In this document: positions 17,601 through 25,169 of the stretch, one piece after another | Numbering within the stretch: the stretch's first letter is position 1 | Layout of the letters: each line of letters begins with the position of its first letter | Source: Pseudomonas grimontii | Lineage (GTDB): Bacteria; Pseudomonadota; Gammaproteobacteria; Pseudomonadales; Pseudomonadaceae | Direction: 5' to 3' | Assembly: GCF_007858185.1 (NCBI RefSeq) | Contig: NZ_VFES01000032.1 | Span: 1 to 58,991, forward strand | DNA length: 58,991 nucleotides | Made by a program: the position numbers and the translations under genes | Notes under the pieces: generated by a model | Databases searched by the model: none | What the model was told of the DNA's origin: nothing | Seen by the model: the letters and a program-made list of their open reading frames with translations, nothing else

Positions 17601-19152
17601 GCGCCAACTCAGGGCGGTTGTAGTCAATCGCGGCGCAGAGCACTACCTGGTCGTAGAGGCGGACACCGCAGAGTTCTATTACGCCCCCATGGGCAAGGCA
17701 CGCACGGGCGATATCACCTTCAAAAAGTGCAGCCCCTTCGAACTGGACCTCGTACAGGACTACCGCAAGTTCTTGAGCCGCAATCACAGCATGCAGGCGC
17801 TGGATGCCGATTTGGTCGCACTGCCCAAGCTCAAGGGCGCTTACGAACTGCTGCGTGCATCAGGCTACACAGAGGCCGATATTGACGCGCTGAAAAAACT
17901 CTGCAAACCGCTCACCGATGAACAACAACGGGAAGTGGTCTACCAACTGCAGCGGGCCCGCGCCATTACCCCGCCCGATGTGGCGCTGCGCCCCCAGCGT
18001 GTGACAGCCCTTGAAAAACCCTCGGACTTCTCAAGCTGGCCTGCCAGGCAGCAGAACCAGTTTTACGCCGAGAACGCCAAGCACAATGTAAAACTGGCAC
18101 TCAAGGCCACTGGGCTCGGGCCGGGCAACATGGTGCGCTCGGCGGGCGACCTGGCCAGGGGGGACGCGGCTTCGATGACGCTCGGCTGGCTCCGTCGCAC
18201 CGCCGACTTACGCGCGCCGAATGCCGCCAACCTAGTCATGAAATCCGGCGCCGGCAATTGCGGTGAAATGGCCCTGCTGTCCAGGGACATCGTGCGCAGG
18301 AGTGGCGGCCTGGCGCACGAATGGGGCGCCGGCACCCAGCATTCATTCACGGTGATTGGTGGGCCTTCAGGCCTGGCCGAAACGAGCATCGATTTCTCCG
18401 GACCTGCCTGGGCAGACGCCTGGATCGTCGACCCCTGGGCTGATATCGCTTGCCCCGCATCGGACTACATACGGCAGTTGAAAGCCACGATGAGCAAATG
18501 GGAGGCCGCCGGCTGGAAAATCCGCGAGGGCAACCAAGCCGATATGAGCCCCTTGGACCCCGACTGGATGGACACCCTCATCAAAGAGCCTAAGCGCCGT
18601 TACCTATCCGACACTGAAACTACTCCCGCCGAACGGGTCGTGCCCCGCCTGCCCAGGAGGCCCGCCGAGGCCACTGTCCATGTCGCCATGGGCGAATCGA
18701 CAACACTCGCCAAAAGCAACGAGGCGCTGTCGACACGGAACCTGTCCGACTGTTCGGCGCTGGCGGTACTCACCGACTGGAACGGCAGCACCTACCAGAC
18801 CCGCACGCTGATGCACCTGACCGGCAGTAACCTGGAGCTGGGCTTGCGAGGCAATACCCAGGAACTGCTGGAGACCTTACGAACCTCATTGGAAAAAGGT
18901 GGACGCGTGATCTGGGTGGGAGGTGTCAACAGCCAATCCATCCAAGGGATGGCGACTGTCATTGGACAAGAGTTCCAAGGGCAACAGCCCCTGAGAAACC
19001 TACTCAAGGAGCGGCCCGGTGTGACTGTGACGATTGCCGGCTCGGCAGGTGTGACGGTCAAAGCCGACGGCAGCTTCGAGCTGATCCCGGAGACGGGCAA
19101 GGGCGTGTTCAGTACCGAAACGATCCGGCAGATCTTCGACCGTATCGACTGA
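14665..19152 (+). CDS. Giant dermonecrotic-toxin-like protein 2
   Basis: Up to 1495 residues. The start is uncertain: ATG at 14665, or the ATGATG at 14719-14724, neither with a strong ribosome site. It carries one copy of the N-terminal repeat (from about residue 68, STLGRWL). The DUF6543-like core follows (about 325-700; LMHESWKTNF, SEVTRDTWLNDL), then an Ala/Ile-rich hydrophobic stretch. Next comes the thiol-enzyme domain with Cys1199 (GNCGEM), His1226 (QHSFTV) and Asp1256 (IVDPWAD). Unlike its paralogue it continues for about 200 residues, with LSDC at 1360-1363 and His1384. This recalls the Cys-His pattern of CNF1/BLF1/CheD-type glutamine deamidases. The activity is inferred only. Numbering uses the 14665 start. 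Confidence 0.78.
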   Translation: MPLMGQSSCRTFCRARYSMMQSIRNIASEYSSGTYDGEAGRGQPSDRSTPLDHPAPGPGSLFNIPAHSTLGRWLKQLDNALRTPDFKQWMRANDISPSNVQFHPDTQALDVIINGQPQTFTLDDHSGFAAVAGPLIQAVQALGFWPPASGTLLNYPFKPYNVASVEEVSQFYGVSQSDAQAVSEMLRSQTFPTLPGTDPRRGDAALAAQQRIVGDMHDRHQLMEGLARVLIGLPPPPAAIQAMARDLSSNSINVSAGSSYSQAYHHGEPARATLAQLLQTSGKQLPKTTNELKRLLRELTALGPPNPNVVHDKARYEALILGTYAALPNVRDEAKKWAEAIILNLTGFTVDANTVFLNRFGNAQSTTSATGWEHRGEEPIRSQALPDALLSNFNEQDALPGVLDQDAGLYKVGAGYSQKGGYGAHNQFPLAPSALMHESWKTNFQLHITDKLERFWQDHGADYRTALKGEFVAQARAQLKHHELASADERQQLPAEQRFTADDYRLVMGAASNLPLDKHKPLTVKQLQATAPVKGAVITHVFDLNGFQSTDILRFSGNGGVQVLYIPGHQPAFLRFESLEKMDQWVADQGKDADKSQALASHFSLRDRQDNDSGFWTDVKMFFTADDTPNKGVDTALKYLGNGYWDNIEGTIIDSANVRILGDVFSAMRDATRQRMTSDADVMIKSDSEVTRDTWLNDLTAAAGLAAKFAVIAEPIVIGAALASAIAETVVGLEKTKSGDTQAERQQGASTLLDGMLNTLFSVLGGVGSTEHEALERPSTLSLRDELFADGQRAQVIDHPLSESAYTLPRAKGYDLVDGDGVYRYLNDKPGELSDLESLKGNEPLDTFEAVCSASSIGQRVRRAVSEDCFAKIIANLPKPEQQLQAMEHVRLFPSKAGVFSKSRQVIYEKRVYTMAETQAGSQLIPVANAKRIIYKNRVSGKIIADPGFGFYSGAASGKLAQQTRVVRLNKISNSVDDQRQLRAVVVNRGAEHYLVVEADTAEFYYAPMGKARTGDITFKKCSPFELDLVQDYRKFLSRNHSMQALDADLVALPKLKGAYELLRASGYTEADIDALKKLCKPLTDEQQREVVYQLQRARAITPPDVALRPQRVTALEKPSDFSSWPARQQNQFYAENAKHNVKLALKATGLGPGNMVRSAGDLARGDAASMTLGWLRRTADLRAPNAANLVMKSGAGNCGEMALLSRDIVRRSGGLAHEWGAGTQHSFTVIGGPSGLAETSIDFSGPAWADAWIVDPWADIACPASDYIRQLKATMSKWEAAGWKIREGNQADMSPLDPDWMDTLIKEPKRRYLSDTETTPAERVVPRLPRRPAEATVHVAMGESTTLAKSNEALSTRNLSDCSALAVLTDWNGSTYQTRTLMHLTGSNLELGLRGNTQELLETLRTSLEKGGRVIWVGGVNSQSIQGMATVIGQEFQGQQPLRNLLKERPGVTVTIAGSAGVTVKADGSFELIPETGKGVFSTETIRQIFDRID

Positions 19153-19163
19153 GCCGGGCAGCC

Positions 19164-19186
19164 GCCCCCGAACGCTGTTCGGGGGC
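19164..19186. terminator. Shared terminator between convergent genes
   Basis: GCCCCCGAAC, loop GCT, GTTCGGGGGC is a perfect 10-bp stem just after the toxin 2 stop and just before the stop of the convergent molbindin gene. It can serve both strands, although the T-tract is short. Confidence 0.75.
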
Positions 19187-19192
19187 ACTCAT

Positions 19193-19408
19193 TTACAGCT
19201 TGGCGATGGACACTTCGGTGGACTTCACGAAGGCAATCACTTCGCTGCCGACTTTCAATTCCAAGTCACGCACCGAGCGGGTGGTGATCACCGAGGTGAC
19301 GATGCCTGAAGCAGTTTGCACGTCGATTTCCGACACCACTTCTCCTAGCAGAATGTCCTTGATCACGCCCTTGAACTGGTTGCGCACGTTGATCGCTTTA
19401 ATGGTCAT
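19193..19408 (-). CDS. Molbindin-like TOBE-domain protein (SsuF-like)
   Basis: A 71-residue cytoplasmic single-TOBE-domain protein (MTIKAINVRNQFKG at the start, SVITTRSVRDLELKVGSE near the end). Molbindins of this size bind molybdate or tungstate. In P. putida the very similar SsuF is encoded with the ssu sulfonate genes. Here it is divergent from an SsuACB-like transporter, which fits that link. The start at 19408 has an AAGGAAAG ribosome site. The frame is open further upstream, but without a better start. Confidence 0.85.
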   Translation of the reverse strand: MTIKAINVRNQFKGVIKDILLGEVVSEIDVQTASGIVTSVITTRSVRDLELKVGSEVIAFVKSTEVSIAKL

Positions 19409-19489
19409 GTCGGCTTTCCTTTTGGCTGTTGGGTCAATCCGCACGAATGCGCAGGCCCTCAAAGTGCGCTCTGCGCAAAAAAATTAAAA

Positions 19490-19515
19490 GGAATATATAA
19501 CTCTTTATTTATTCC
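19490..19515. promoter_or_regulatory. Inverted repeat GGAATA-N14-TATTCC
   Basis: A spaced dyad in an AT-rich stretch between the divergent molbindin and ABC transporter genes. It could be an operator or promoter region for the sulfur-related genes. No regulator can be assigned from sequence. Confidence 0.3.
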
Positions 19516-19572
19516 ATAAAAACATATGCAAACTGTTGCCTGACGAACAGCCTATCAACAATTTGCTCCCCC

Positions 19573-19674
19573 CGTAGCAGCTGCCGAGCGCAAGCGAGGC
19601 TGCGTTGGCCGCAACTCGAGCCTGAATCTGCAGCGCGCCTGACGCAGCCTCGCTTGCGCTCCGCAGCTGCTACG
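19573..19674. repeat. Inverted REP pair
   Basis: CGTAGCAGCTGCCGAGCGCA (19573-19592) and its near complement ending at 19674 form a long imperfect fold-back with an intervening loop. It belongs to the same family as the palindrome inside the element at 6906-7064. It lies in the leader of the transporter operon. The remainder of 19409-19819 shows no gene. Confidence 0.75.
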
Positions 19675-19819
19675 GATTGGGATACGGCGATATCTACGCG
19701 GGGTAGCGGTGGCCTTGGCATAGAGACTGCATATTCCTGTAAAGCATGATGGAGCATGCTGAATCAGTTTTATGAATATAAGAAAAGCCTTCTCCCCATG
19801 CCTTGCCCGGAGCTGTTCC

Positions 19820-20791
19820 ATGAAACCCTTCACCCAGCGTTTACTCGGCGCCTGCGCCCTCGTCCTGTGCCTGCAATCGCAGGCATATGCCGCCGAAACC
19901 GATCCCGCCAACGTCAACCTTGACTACGCCTACTACTCGCCGGTCAGCCTGGTGCTCAAGCACTTCGGCTGGCTGGAGCAGGCCCTGCCCAACAGCAAGG
20001 TCGGCTGGGTACTGAGCCAGGGCAGCAATCGGTCTCTGGAATATCTCAACAGCGGCGGCGTGGATTTCGCTTCGTCCGCCAGCTTGTCCGCCGTGTTGAG
20101 CCGGGCCAACGGCAGCCCGATCAAATCGGTGTACGTCTACAGCCGCGCCGAATGGACGGCCCTGATGGTGCGCAAGGACTCACCACTCAACAGCGTCAAC
20201 GACCTGAAGGGCAAGAAAATCGCTGCCACCAAAGGCACCGACCCGTACCTGTTCACCCTGCGCAGCCTGCAACAGGCCGGGCTGAAAAAAGACGATGTGG
20301 AACTGGTGCACCTGCAACACCCCGACGGCCGCACCGCCCTGGAAAAAGGTGACGTGGACGCCTGGGCCGGTCTCGATCCGCACATGGCCGCCAGTCAAAT
20401 CCAGGCCGGTTCGCGCCTGCTGTACCGCAACAAAGACTTCAACAGCTATGGCGTGGTGAGCGTCACCGAGACGTTCGCCAAGGCGCACCCGCAAACCATC
20501 ACCAAGGTGTTGGGCGCTTATGAAAAAGCGCGTGACTGGGCAGTGAAGCACCCGGATGAATTCGCCAAGTTGCTGGCCGACGAATCCGGCCTGCCGCTGG
20601 AAGTCGCCAAGCTGCAATTGTCGCGCACCGACCTGAGCACGCCGTGGTTGAGCGCCAAGGATGTGCAGTCGTCCAAGGCCGCGGCGCCGATCCTGGTGTC
20701 CGAGGAATTGGTACGCCGTGGGGTGAATGTGGACCAGGTGATCGATCAACTGATCGACCCTTCGTTTGGCCAAACCCTGCCGCAGCAGTAA
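19820..20791 (+). CDS. Sulfonate-type ABC substrate-binding protein
   Basis: A 323-residue periplasmic binding protein of the SsuA/TauA (NMT1-like) family, with a cleavable signal peptide (LLGACALVLCLQSQAYAAE). Typical internal motifs are DFASSASLSAVLSR, DLKGKKIAATKGT and a DAWAGLDPH ligand-loop stretch. The start at 19820 is preferred over 19772 because it has a GGAG ribosome site and puts the signal peptide at the N-terminus. The likely substrate is an alkyl or aryl sulfonate, or a sulfate ester. The exact ligand is not readable. First gene of a three-gene transporter operon. Confidence 0.85.
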   Translation: MKPFTQRLLGACALVLCLQSQAYAAETDPANVNLDYAYYSPVSLVLKHFGWLEQALPNSKVGWVLSQGSNRSLEYLNSGGVDFASSASLSAVLSRANGSPIKSVYVYSRAEWTALMVRKDSPLNSVNDLKGKKIAATKGTDPYLFTLRSLQQAGLKKDDVELVHLQHPDGRTALEKGDVDAWAGLDPHMAASQIQAGSRLLYRNKDFNSYGVVSVTETFAKAHPQTITKVLGAYEKARDWAVKHPDEFAKLLADESGLPLEVAKLQLSRTDLSTPWLSAKDVQSSKAAAPILVSEELVRRGVNVDQVIDQLIDPSFGQTLPQQ

Positions 20792-20801
20792 GGGGCATGT
20801 A

Positions 20802-21629
20802 ATGACCAGCAAAAGCCAAGCGTTGCCCCTTCCGGTTCCCGTGGTCAGCCAGCGCAACGCCTGGCCACGGCGGTTCAAAGGCCTGGTCTTGCCGGTGCTG
20901 ATCCTGTTGATCCTGGAAGTGGTCGTGCGGGTCGGCTGGCTACCGTCCTACCAGATGCCGGCGCCCAGCGAGATCGCCGTGACCCTCACCGACCTGGCCG
21001 AAGGCGCGTTGTGGAAACACATCAGCGCCAGTCTCGCGCGGGTGCTGCTGGGCTTTGCCATCGGCGCCAGCCTGGCCCTGGTGTTCGCCGCCTGGGTCGG
21101 TTTGAGCCGTGAGGCCGAAGCCTACCTGGAACCGACCTTCGCCGGCCTGCGGTCGATCCCGAGCCTGGCCTGGGTGCCCCTGCTGCTGTTGTGGCTGGGC
21201 ATCGATGAAACCTCGAAGATTGTGCTGATCGCCATTGGCGCGTTTTTCCCGGTGTACCTCAATGGCGTCGCGGCGATTCGCGATATTGATCGCAAGCTGG
21301 TGGAAGTCGGGCAAATGTACGCTTTCAGTCGCCGTCGCCTGGTGCGGCGCGTGCTGCTGCCCGCCGCCCTGCCCGGCCTGTTTACCGGGCTGCGCAGTGG
21401 CTTGAGCCTGGCGTGGATGTTCCTTGTGGCGGCCGAACTGATCGCGGCCACCAAGGGCCTGGGTTACCTGCTCAGCGATGGGCGGGAAACCTCACGGCCC
21501 GACATTGTGCTGGCCGCCATAATCGTGTTGGCGCTGCTGGGCAAGGTCAGCGACGGCCTGCTTGCGGCGCTGGAGAAACGCTGCCTGGCCTGGCGCGACA
21601 CCTTCACTGGTCAAGGAGCGGAACAATGA
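20802..21629 (+). CDS. Sulfonate-type ABC permease
   Basis: A 275-residue inner-membrane permease of the SsuC/TauC binding-protein-dependent transport family with about six hydrophobic helices. The EAA-type cytoplasmic loop includes VEVGQMYAFSRRRLVRRVLLP. It starts 10 bases after the binding-protein gene with an AGGGG site. Its stop overlaps the ATPase start (ATGA). A polar N-terminal tail precedes the first helix. Confidence 0.88.
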   Translation: MTSKSQALPLPVPVVSQRNAWPRRFKGLVLPVLILLILEVVVRVGWLPSYQMPAPSEIAVTLTDLAEGALWKHISASLARVLLGFAIGASLALVFAAWVGLSREAEAYLEPTFAGLRSIPSLAWVPLLLLWLGIDETSKIVLIAIGAFFPVYLNGVAAIRDIDRKLVEVGQMYAFSRRRLVRRVLLPAALPGLFTGLRSGLSLAWMFLVAAELIAATKGLGYLLSDGRETSRPDIVLAAIIVLALLGKVSDGLLAALEKRCLAWRDTFTGQGAEQ

Positions 21630-22342
21630 GTACGCAGCCGCTATTGGATATTCGGGTGGAGCGTAAAAGCTTTGCCAGCACCACCGTATTGAAAGACGTG
21701 CGCCTGGCCTTGCAGCCTCGCGAAGCGGTCAGCCTGCTGGGCCCCAGTGGCTGCGGCAAAAGTACTTTGCTACGGATCGTCGCCGGGCTGGAAAAGGACT
21801 TCCAGGGCGCACTGCGCAGCCCCGACGGCCACGTGGCGTTTGTGTTCCAGGAACCGCGCCTGATGCCTTGGCTCACGGTGGAGCAGAACATCGGTTTCAG
21901 CGATGACAACCACTACGACAGGGCCTGGGTCACGCAATTGATCGAGGAAGTCGGCCTCAAGGGCTTCACCCAGGCACTGCCCAAAGCGTTGTCCGGTGGC
22001 ATGGCGCAGCGGGTGGCGATCGCACGCGGCCTGTATTCACGCCCGCAGGTGTTGTTGCTGGATGAGCCGTTCAGCGCGGTGGATGCCTTCACCCGCATGA
22101 AGCTGCAGGACTTGCTGCTGCAACTGGCGGCGCATCACGCCATCGCCTTGTTGCTGGTGACCCATGATGTGGATGAGGCGCTGTACCTGAGTGACCGGGT
22201 GCTGGTGATGGACAACCGGCCGAGCAGTATTCGCCAGGAGCTGGCGGTCGACCTGCCACACCCGAGGGATCGGCGTGATCCGTTGCTGGCGCAGCTTAAG
22301 GCGCGAGCCTTGACCGAGTTGCAGCGGGCCCATGTGATCTGA
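21626..22342 (+). CDS. Sulfonate-type ABC ATPase
   Basis: A 238-residue ABC ATPase of the SsuB/TauB type. Visible motifs are Walker A GPSGCGKST, the Q-loop FVFQEPRLMPWLTV, signature LSGGMAQR, Walker B LLLDEPFS and the H-loop LLVTHDVDEA. The frame is open 213 bases upstream, but the ATG at 21626 has AAGGAG and overlaps the permease stop. No monooxygenase gene (ssuD or tauD) accompanies the transporter here. Confidence 0.9.
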   Translation: MSTQPLLDIRVERKSFASTTVLKDVRLALQPREAVSLLGPSGCGKSTLLRIVAGLEKDFQGALRSPDGHVAFVFQEPRLMPWLTVEQNIGFSDDNHYDRAWVTQLIEEVGLKGFTQALPKALSGGMAQRVAIARGLYSRPQVLLLDEPFSAVDAFTRMKLQDLLLQLAAHHAIALLLVTHDVDEALYLSDRVLVMDNRPSSIRQELAVDLPHPRDRRDPLLAQLKARALTELQRAHVI

Positions 22343-22376
22343 GGGCTGTTAGCAACCTGTGGTGAGCGGGCTTGTT

Positions 22377-22544
22377 GTGGTGAGCGGGCTTGCCCCGCGT
22401 TGGGCTGCGAAGCGGCCCTAAAACCAGCCACCGCGATCAGGCAGGATAGTGGCGGTGACCCTATGAGGGGCCGCTACGCGCCCCAACGCGGGGCAAGCCC
22501 GCTCGCCACAGTTACAGTGTTCCTCCTTAACTGACTGGCATTAG
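22377..22544. repeat. REPIN with conserved tail
   Basis: Two inverted REPs, at about 22377-22404 (GAGCGGGCTTGCCCCGCGTT) and 22482-22510 (its complement), flank about 77 bp. The tail CTTAACTGACTGGCATTAG (22526-22544) also follows the REP at 112-130. A partial extra REP start at 22366-22380 precedes it. No gene is present between 22343 and 22588. Confidence 0.8.
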
Positions 22545-22588
22545 GGCAAGCCTGCTCACCGCAACAAGCAGGCTTGCCACAAACCGCA

Positions 22589-23506
22589 TCACGCCGCCTT
22601 GCGCAGGCTCACCCAATAACGCGTTCGAGATTGCACCTCCAACCCCAGGGTCGAGGCCAGCAGGTTGAGGATGCGGTCGGTGTCATCCAAGCGAAAACTG
22701 CCGGTGACCCGCAGCGTTTCCAGGCGGGGATCCCAGCGCAACACGCCCGGTCGATAACGCTCCAGCTCGCGCAAAAAATCCCCGAGCAACTGGTTCTGCG
22801 CGGTCAACACGCCGTCGCGCCAGCCCAGTTGCAGCACATCGAACGGCACCCAGGCGCCAAGTCCGCCAGCTTTCAACGGCGCTTGCTGGCCACCCTGCAA
22901 TGTGGCCAGGTTGCCGCTCAACTCACGCACCTGCACCGCGCCCTTGAGCACCGACACCAGGCATCCGGAAGACAGTTGCCGCACGCACACTTCAGCCTGG
23001 CTGACGAGCAATTGGCCGTAGCGGGTTTGCACCGTCATCGCCGCCGTGCCCGGAATGTTCAGCGCCAGTTCACCGTCGACCAGGGTGATGCGCCGTTGTG
23101 CCAGGTCCACGTCCACGGCTGTCGCCGTATTCAGTTGCAGGCTGCCACCTTCGGCCAACGGCATGCGTTTACGTTCGCCGGTGGCGGTGTGCAAGTCGGC
23201 GCGCCACGCTTCGATGGGCAACTGACGGCTGATCAACCACGCCGCCGGCACCAGCGCCGCCACCCCCAGGGTGCGCTTGAGCACGGCACGCCGCCCCGGT
23301 TGCGGGCGGTCGAGGCTGGCCATGGCGAGCGCCTGGGGCAAGTCGCTGAAACGCTGGCGCAAGGTCTGGGCTTTCTGCCAGGTCTGTTCGTGCTGGGGAT
23401 GGCTGTCGCGCCAGTGCTGCAACGCGGCGTGATCGCGCTCCGTGGCGGCGCCGGACTCGAGCAGCGCCAGCCACTCGGCAGCGGCGCGCGCGACGTCGCG
23501 GCTCAC
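22589..23506 (-). CDS. FecR-type anti-sigma regulator
   Basis: A 305-residue inner-membrane regulator of the FecR family. A cytoplasmic N-terminal sigma-binding region has the family's Trp-rich pattern (AAEWLALLESG, ALQHWRDSHPQHEQTW). A single membrane segment follows near residue 85-100, then a periplasmic FecR domain (LADGE-like LVDGELALNI) and an STN-like C-terminal part (VTGSFRLDDTD). I prefer the GTG at 23506, which overlaps the sigma factor stop (GTGA). An ATG at 23524 is possible. No TonB receptor follows, only REPs. Confidence 0.88.
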   Translation of the reverse strand: MSRDVARAAAEWLALLESGAATERDHAALQHWRDSHPQHEQTWQKAQTLRQRFSDLPQALAMASLDRPQPGRRAVLKRTLGVAALVPAAWLISRQLPIEAWRADLHTATGERKRMPLAEGGSLQLNTATAVDVDLAQRRITLVDGELALNIPGTAAMTVQTRYGQLLVSQAEVCVRQLSSGCLVSVLKGAVQVRELSGNLATLQGGQQAPLKAGGLGAWVPFDVLQLGWRDGVLTAQNQLLGDFLRELERYRPGVLRWDPRLETLRVTGSFRLDDTDRILNLLASTLGLEVQSRTRYWVSLRKAA

Positions 23507-24021
23507 AGCTCCACCAGCAGGCAATGCTCATAGGCCTGGGCCATGTAGCGCTTCACCGTACGTTCGGACACGTCAAGGCGCTCGGCAATCTCGCGATAAC
23601 CCAGGCCTTCCAGCTGGCTCCACAGAAACGCGCGGCGCACCAGTACCGGCAAGCCGTCGAGCAATTCATCCAGGGCTTGCAGGGTTTCCAGCACCAGCCA
23701 GCGCTGTTCGGGCGACGGTACACAGGTGTCGGGCAAGGTGGCCAGGGCATTCAGGTAAGCCTGTTCCAGACTGCGGCGCTGATGGAAATTCACCAGCAGG
23801 CGCTTGCCCACCGTCACCAGGTACGCCCGGGGTTCCTGCATCTGCGCAATCGGCTGGGCGCTGGCGAGCACGCGCAAGAACGTATCCTGGCTGAGGTCGG
23901 CCGCATCCCAGGCATTGCCCAGGCGCCGCCGCAGCCAGCTTTCCAGCCAGCTGCGATGGTCGCGGTACAAACTCGATAGCGTCAGTTCGGGGGCGTGCGT
24001 GGGGACAACAGCATCATTCAT
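23503..24021 (-). CDS. FecI-type ECF sigma factor
   Basis: A 172-residue ECF sigma factor of the iron-starvation group. Region 2 contains DAADLSQDTFLRVL and EPRAYLVTVGKRLLVNFHQR. Region 4 contains GLGYREIAERLDVSERTVKRYMAQA, a helix-turn-helix. The ATG at 24021 lies 30 bases after a Fur-like box. It is coupled to the FecR gene. Such sigmas normally drive an adjacent siderophore-receptor gene, but none is present here, so its target lies elsewhere or is lost. Confidence 0.9.
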   Translation of the reverse strand: MNDAVVPTHAPELTLSSLYRDHRSWLESWLRRRLGNAWDAADLSQDTFLRVLASAQPIAQMQEPRAYLVTVGKRLLVNFHQRRSLEQAYLNALATLPDTCVPSPEQRWLVLETLQALDELLDGLPVLVRRAFLWSQLEGLGYREIAERLDVSERTVKRYMAQAYEHCLLVEL

Positions 24022-24050
24022 GGCAACAACCTGCACGGCGCGATTGAGTC

Positions 24051-24069
24051 TCAAATGAGATTCATTCTA
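24051..24069. promoter_or_regulatory. Fur box before the sigma gene
   Basis: TCAAATGAGATTCATTCTA contains both AATGA and TCATT half-sites at the 3-base spacing of the Fur consensus. It lies in the promoter region of the sigma factor, so the pair is probably repressed by Fur when iron is plentiful. Confidence 0.7.
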
Positions 24070-24112
24070 TTTAATATCGTGCCGGGACACCATGATCTTT
24101 TCAACCTCGCGT

Positions 24113-25054
24113 TTACAGCATCGCCGCCTTCTGCCGCAGCAGGTCAATAAACAAGCCCAATTCGCGGCTCACCCCCTCGCCCTTGCGCAACAGCATGCCA
24201 AACGGCGCCAGCCGCACGTCCAGGGCCACCGGCAGCGCCACCACCAGGCCCATCTTCAGATAATCACGCAGGGCACTTTCCGACAGCACCATCACCGCGT
24301 CGGTCAATTGGATCAACTGCTGCATGGAGTACACCGAGCTGCATTCGATGATGTCCGCCGGACTCGGCAGCGCCAGGTCTTGCAGGGCCTGGTCAAAACC
24401 GATACGCGCCGGGCTGGTTTGCGGTTGCAGGATCCACGGCCAGTCGCGTACCAGCTCCGTCAACGATAGCCGACCGCGCCGGGCCAACGGGTGGCCGGCG
24501 TGCACCACCACCAGCAGGCGCTCGTTGCCCAGGGGTTCGAAGCTGTAGTGCTCGCTGTCGGTGGCGGCAGTGCGCCGGGAGATGGCCATGTCGATGCGCC
24601 CCTGCTCCAGCAACTGGATCACCTGGTCGCTGGTGTCGCCCATGATGCGGATACGCAGTTGCGGGTTGAGCGCCTTGATCTGCGCAATGCAGTCCATCAC
24701 CAAGTCCGGCGCGGCGCCCATGATGGTGCCGATGGACAAGTAGCCATAGCCGCCCTGCTGGCGCGCCATCAGGTCTTCGGCGCAACGGTCGAGGCCACTC
24801 AGCGCCGATTCGGCAAAGTTGATCAGCTGCTGGCCGAGCGCTGTAGGACGCATCCCACGTGGCAAACGCTCGAACAGGTCACAGCCGAACATGTCCTCGA
24901 TTTCGCGCAGCATGCGCGTGGCCGCCGGTTGCGACATGTTCAGCGCCTGCGAGGCGCGGTGCAGGTTCTGGCTGGAACTCAGCGCCACCAGCATATGCAG
25001 GTGCTTGTAGCGCAGGCGGTTGAACAGGCTGGGAGAGATCGTGGGACTACGCAT
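24113..25054 (-). CDS. LysR-family regulator of the rhamnose genes
   Basis: A 313-residue LysR-type transcription factor. The N-terminal winged helix-turn-helix spans about 14-73 (NLHRASQALNMSQPAATRML). The effector-binding domain follows (YGYLSIGTIMGAAP, LLVVVHAGHPLARRGR). It is divergent from the MFS gene that heads the rhamnose cluster, the usual place for a LysR activator of its neighbour. The ligand is probably rhamnose or rhamnonate, by inference only. Confidence 0.85.
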   Translation of the reverse strand: MRSPTISPSLFNRLRYKHLHMLVALSSSQNLHRASQALNMSQPAATRMLREIEDMFGCDLFERLPRGMRPTALGQQLINFAESALSGLDRCAEDLMARQQGGYGYLSIGTIMGAAPDLVMDCIAQIKALNPQLRIRIMGDTSDQVIQLLEQGRIDMAISRRTAATDSEHYSFEPLGNERLLVVVHAGHPLARRGRLSLTELVRDWPWILQPQTSPARIGFDQALQDLALPSPADIIECSSVYSMQQLIQLTDAVMVLSESALRDYLKMGLVVALPVALDVRLAPFGMLLRKGEGVSRELGLFIDLLRQKAAML

Positions 25055-25068
25055 TTTTTCCTTATTAT

Positions 25069-25087
25069 CGATACCCTGAGGTTATCG
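25069..25087. promoter_or_regulatory. Candidate LysR operator
   Basis: CGATACC and GGTTATCG are near-complementary arms around CTGA, located between the LysR gene and the divergent MFS gene. The position suits a LysR recognition site. The assignment is inference. Confidence 0.4.
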
Positions 25088-25169
25088 GTTGTAAGCGAGA
25101 TTCGATTTGTAGCGCATTGCTCGGCCGCCGTACAGTCCGGTCCATAAGAACAAAACAACGGACTTCCTC

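Noticed and set aside
21413..21625. Extended N-terminus for the ABC ATPase
   Set aside because: It is the shifted frame of the permease gene. The ATG at 21626 overlaps the permease stop and has AAGGAG.
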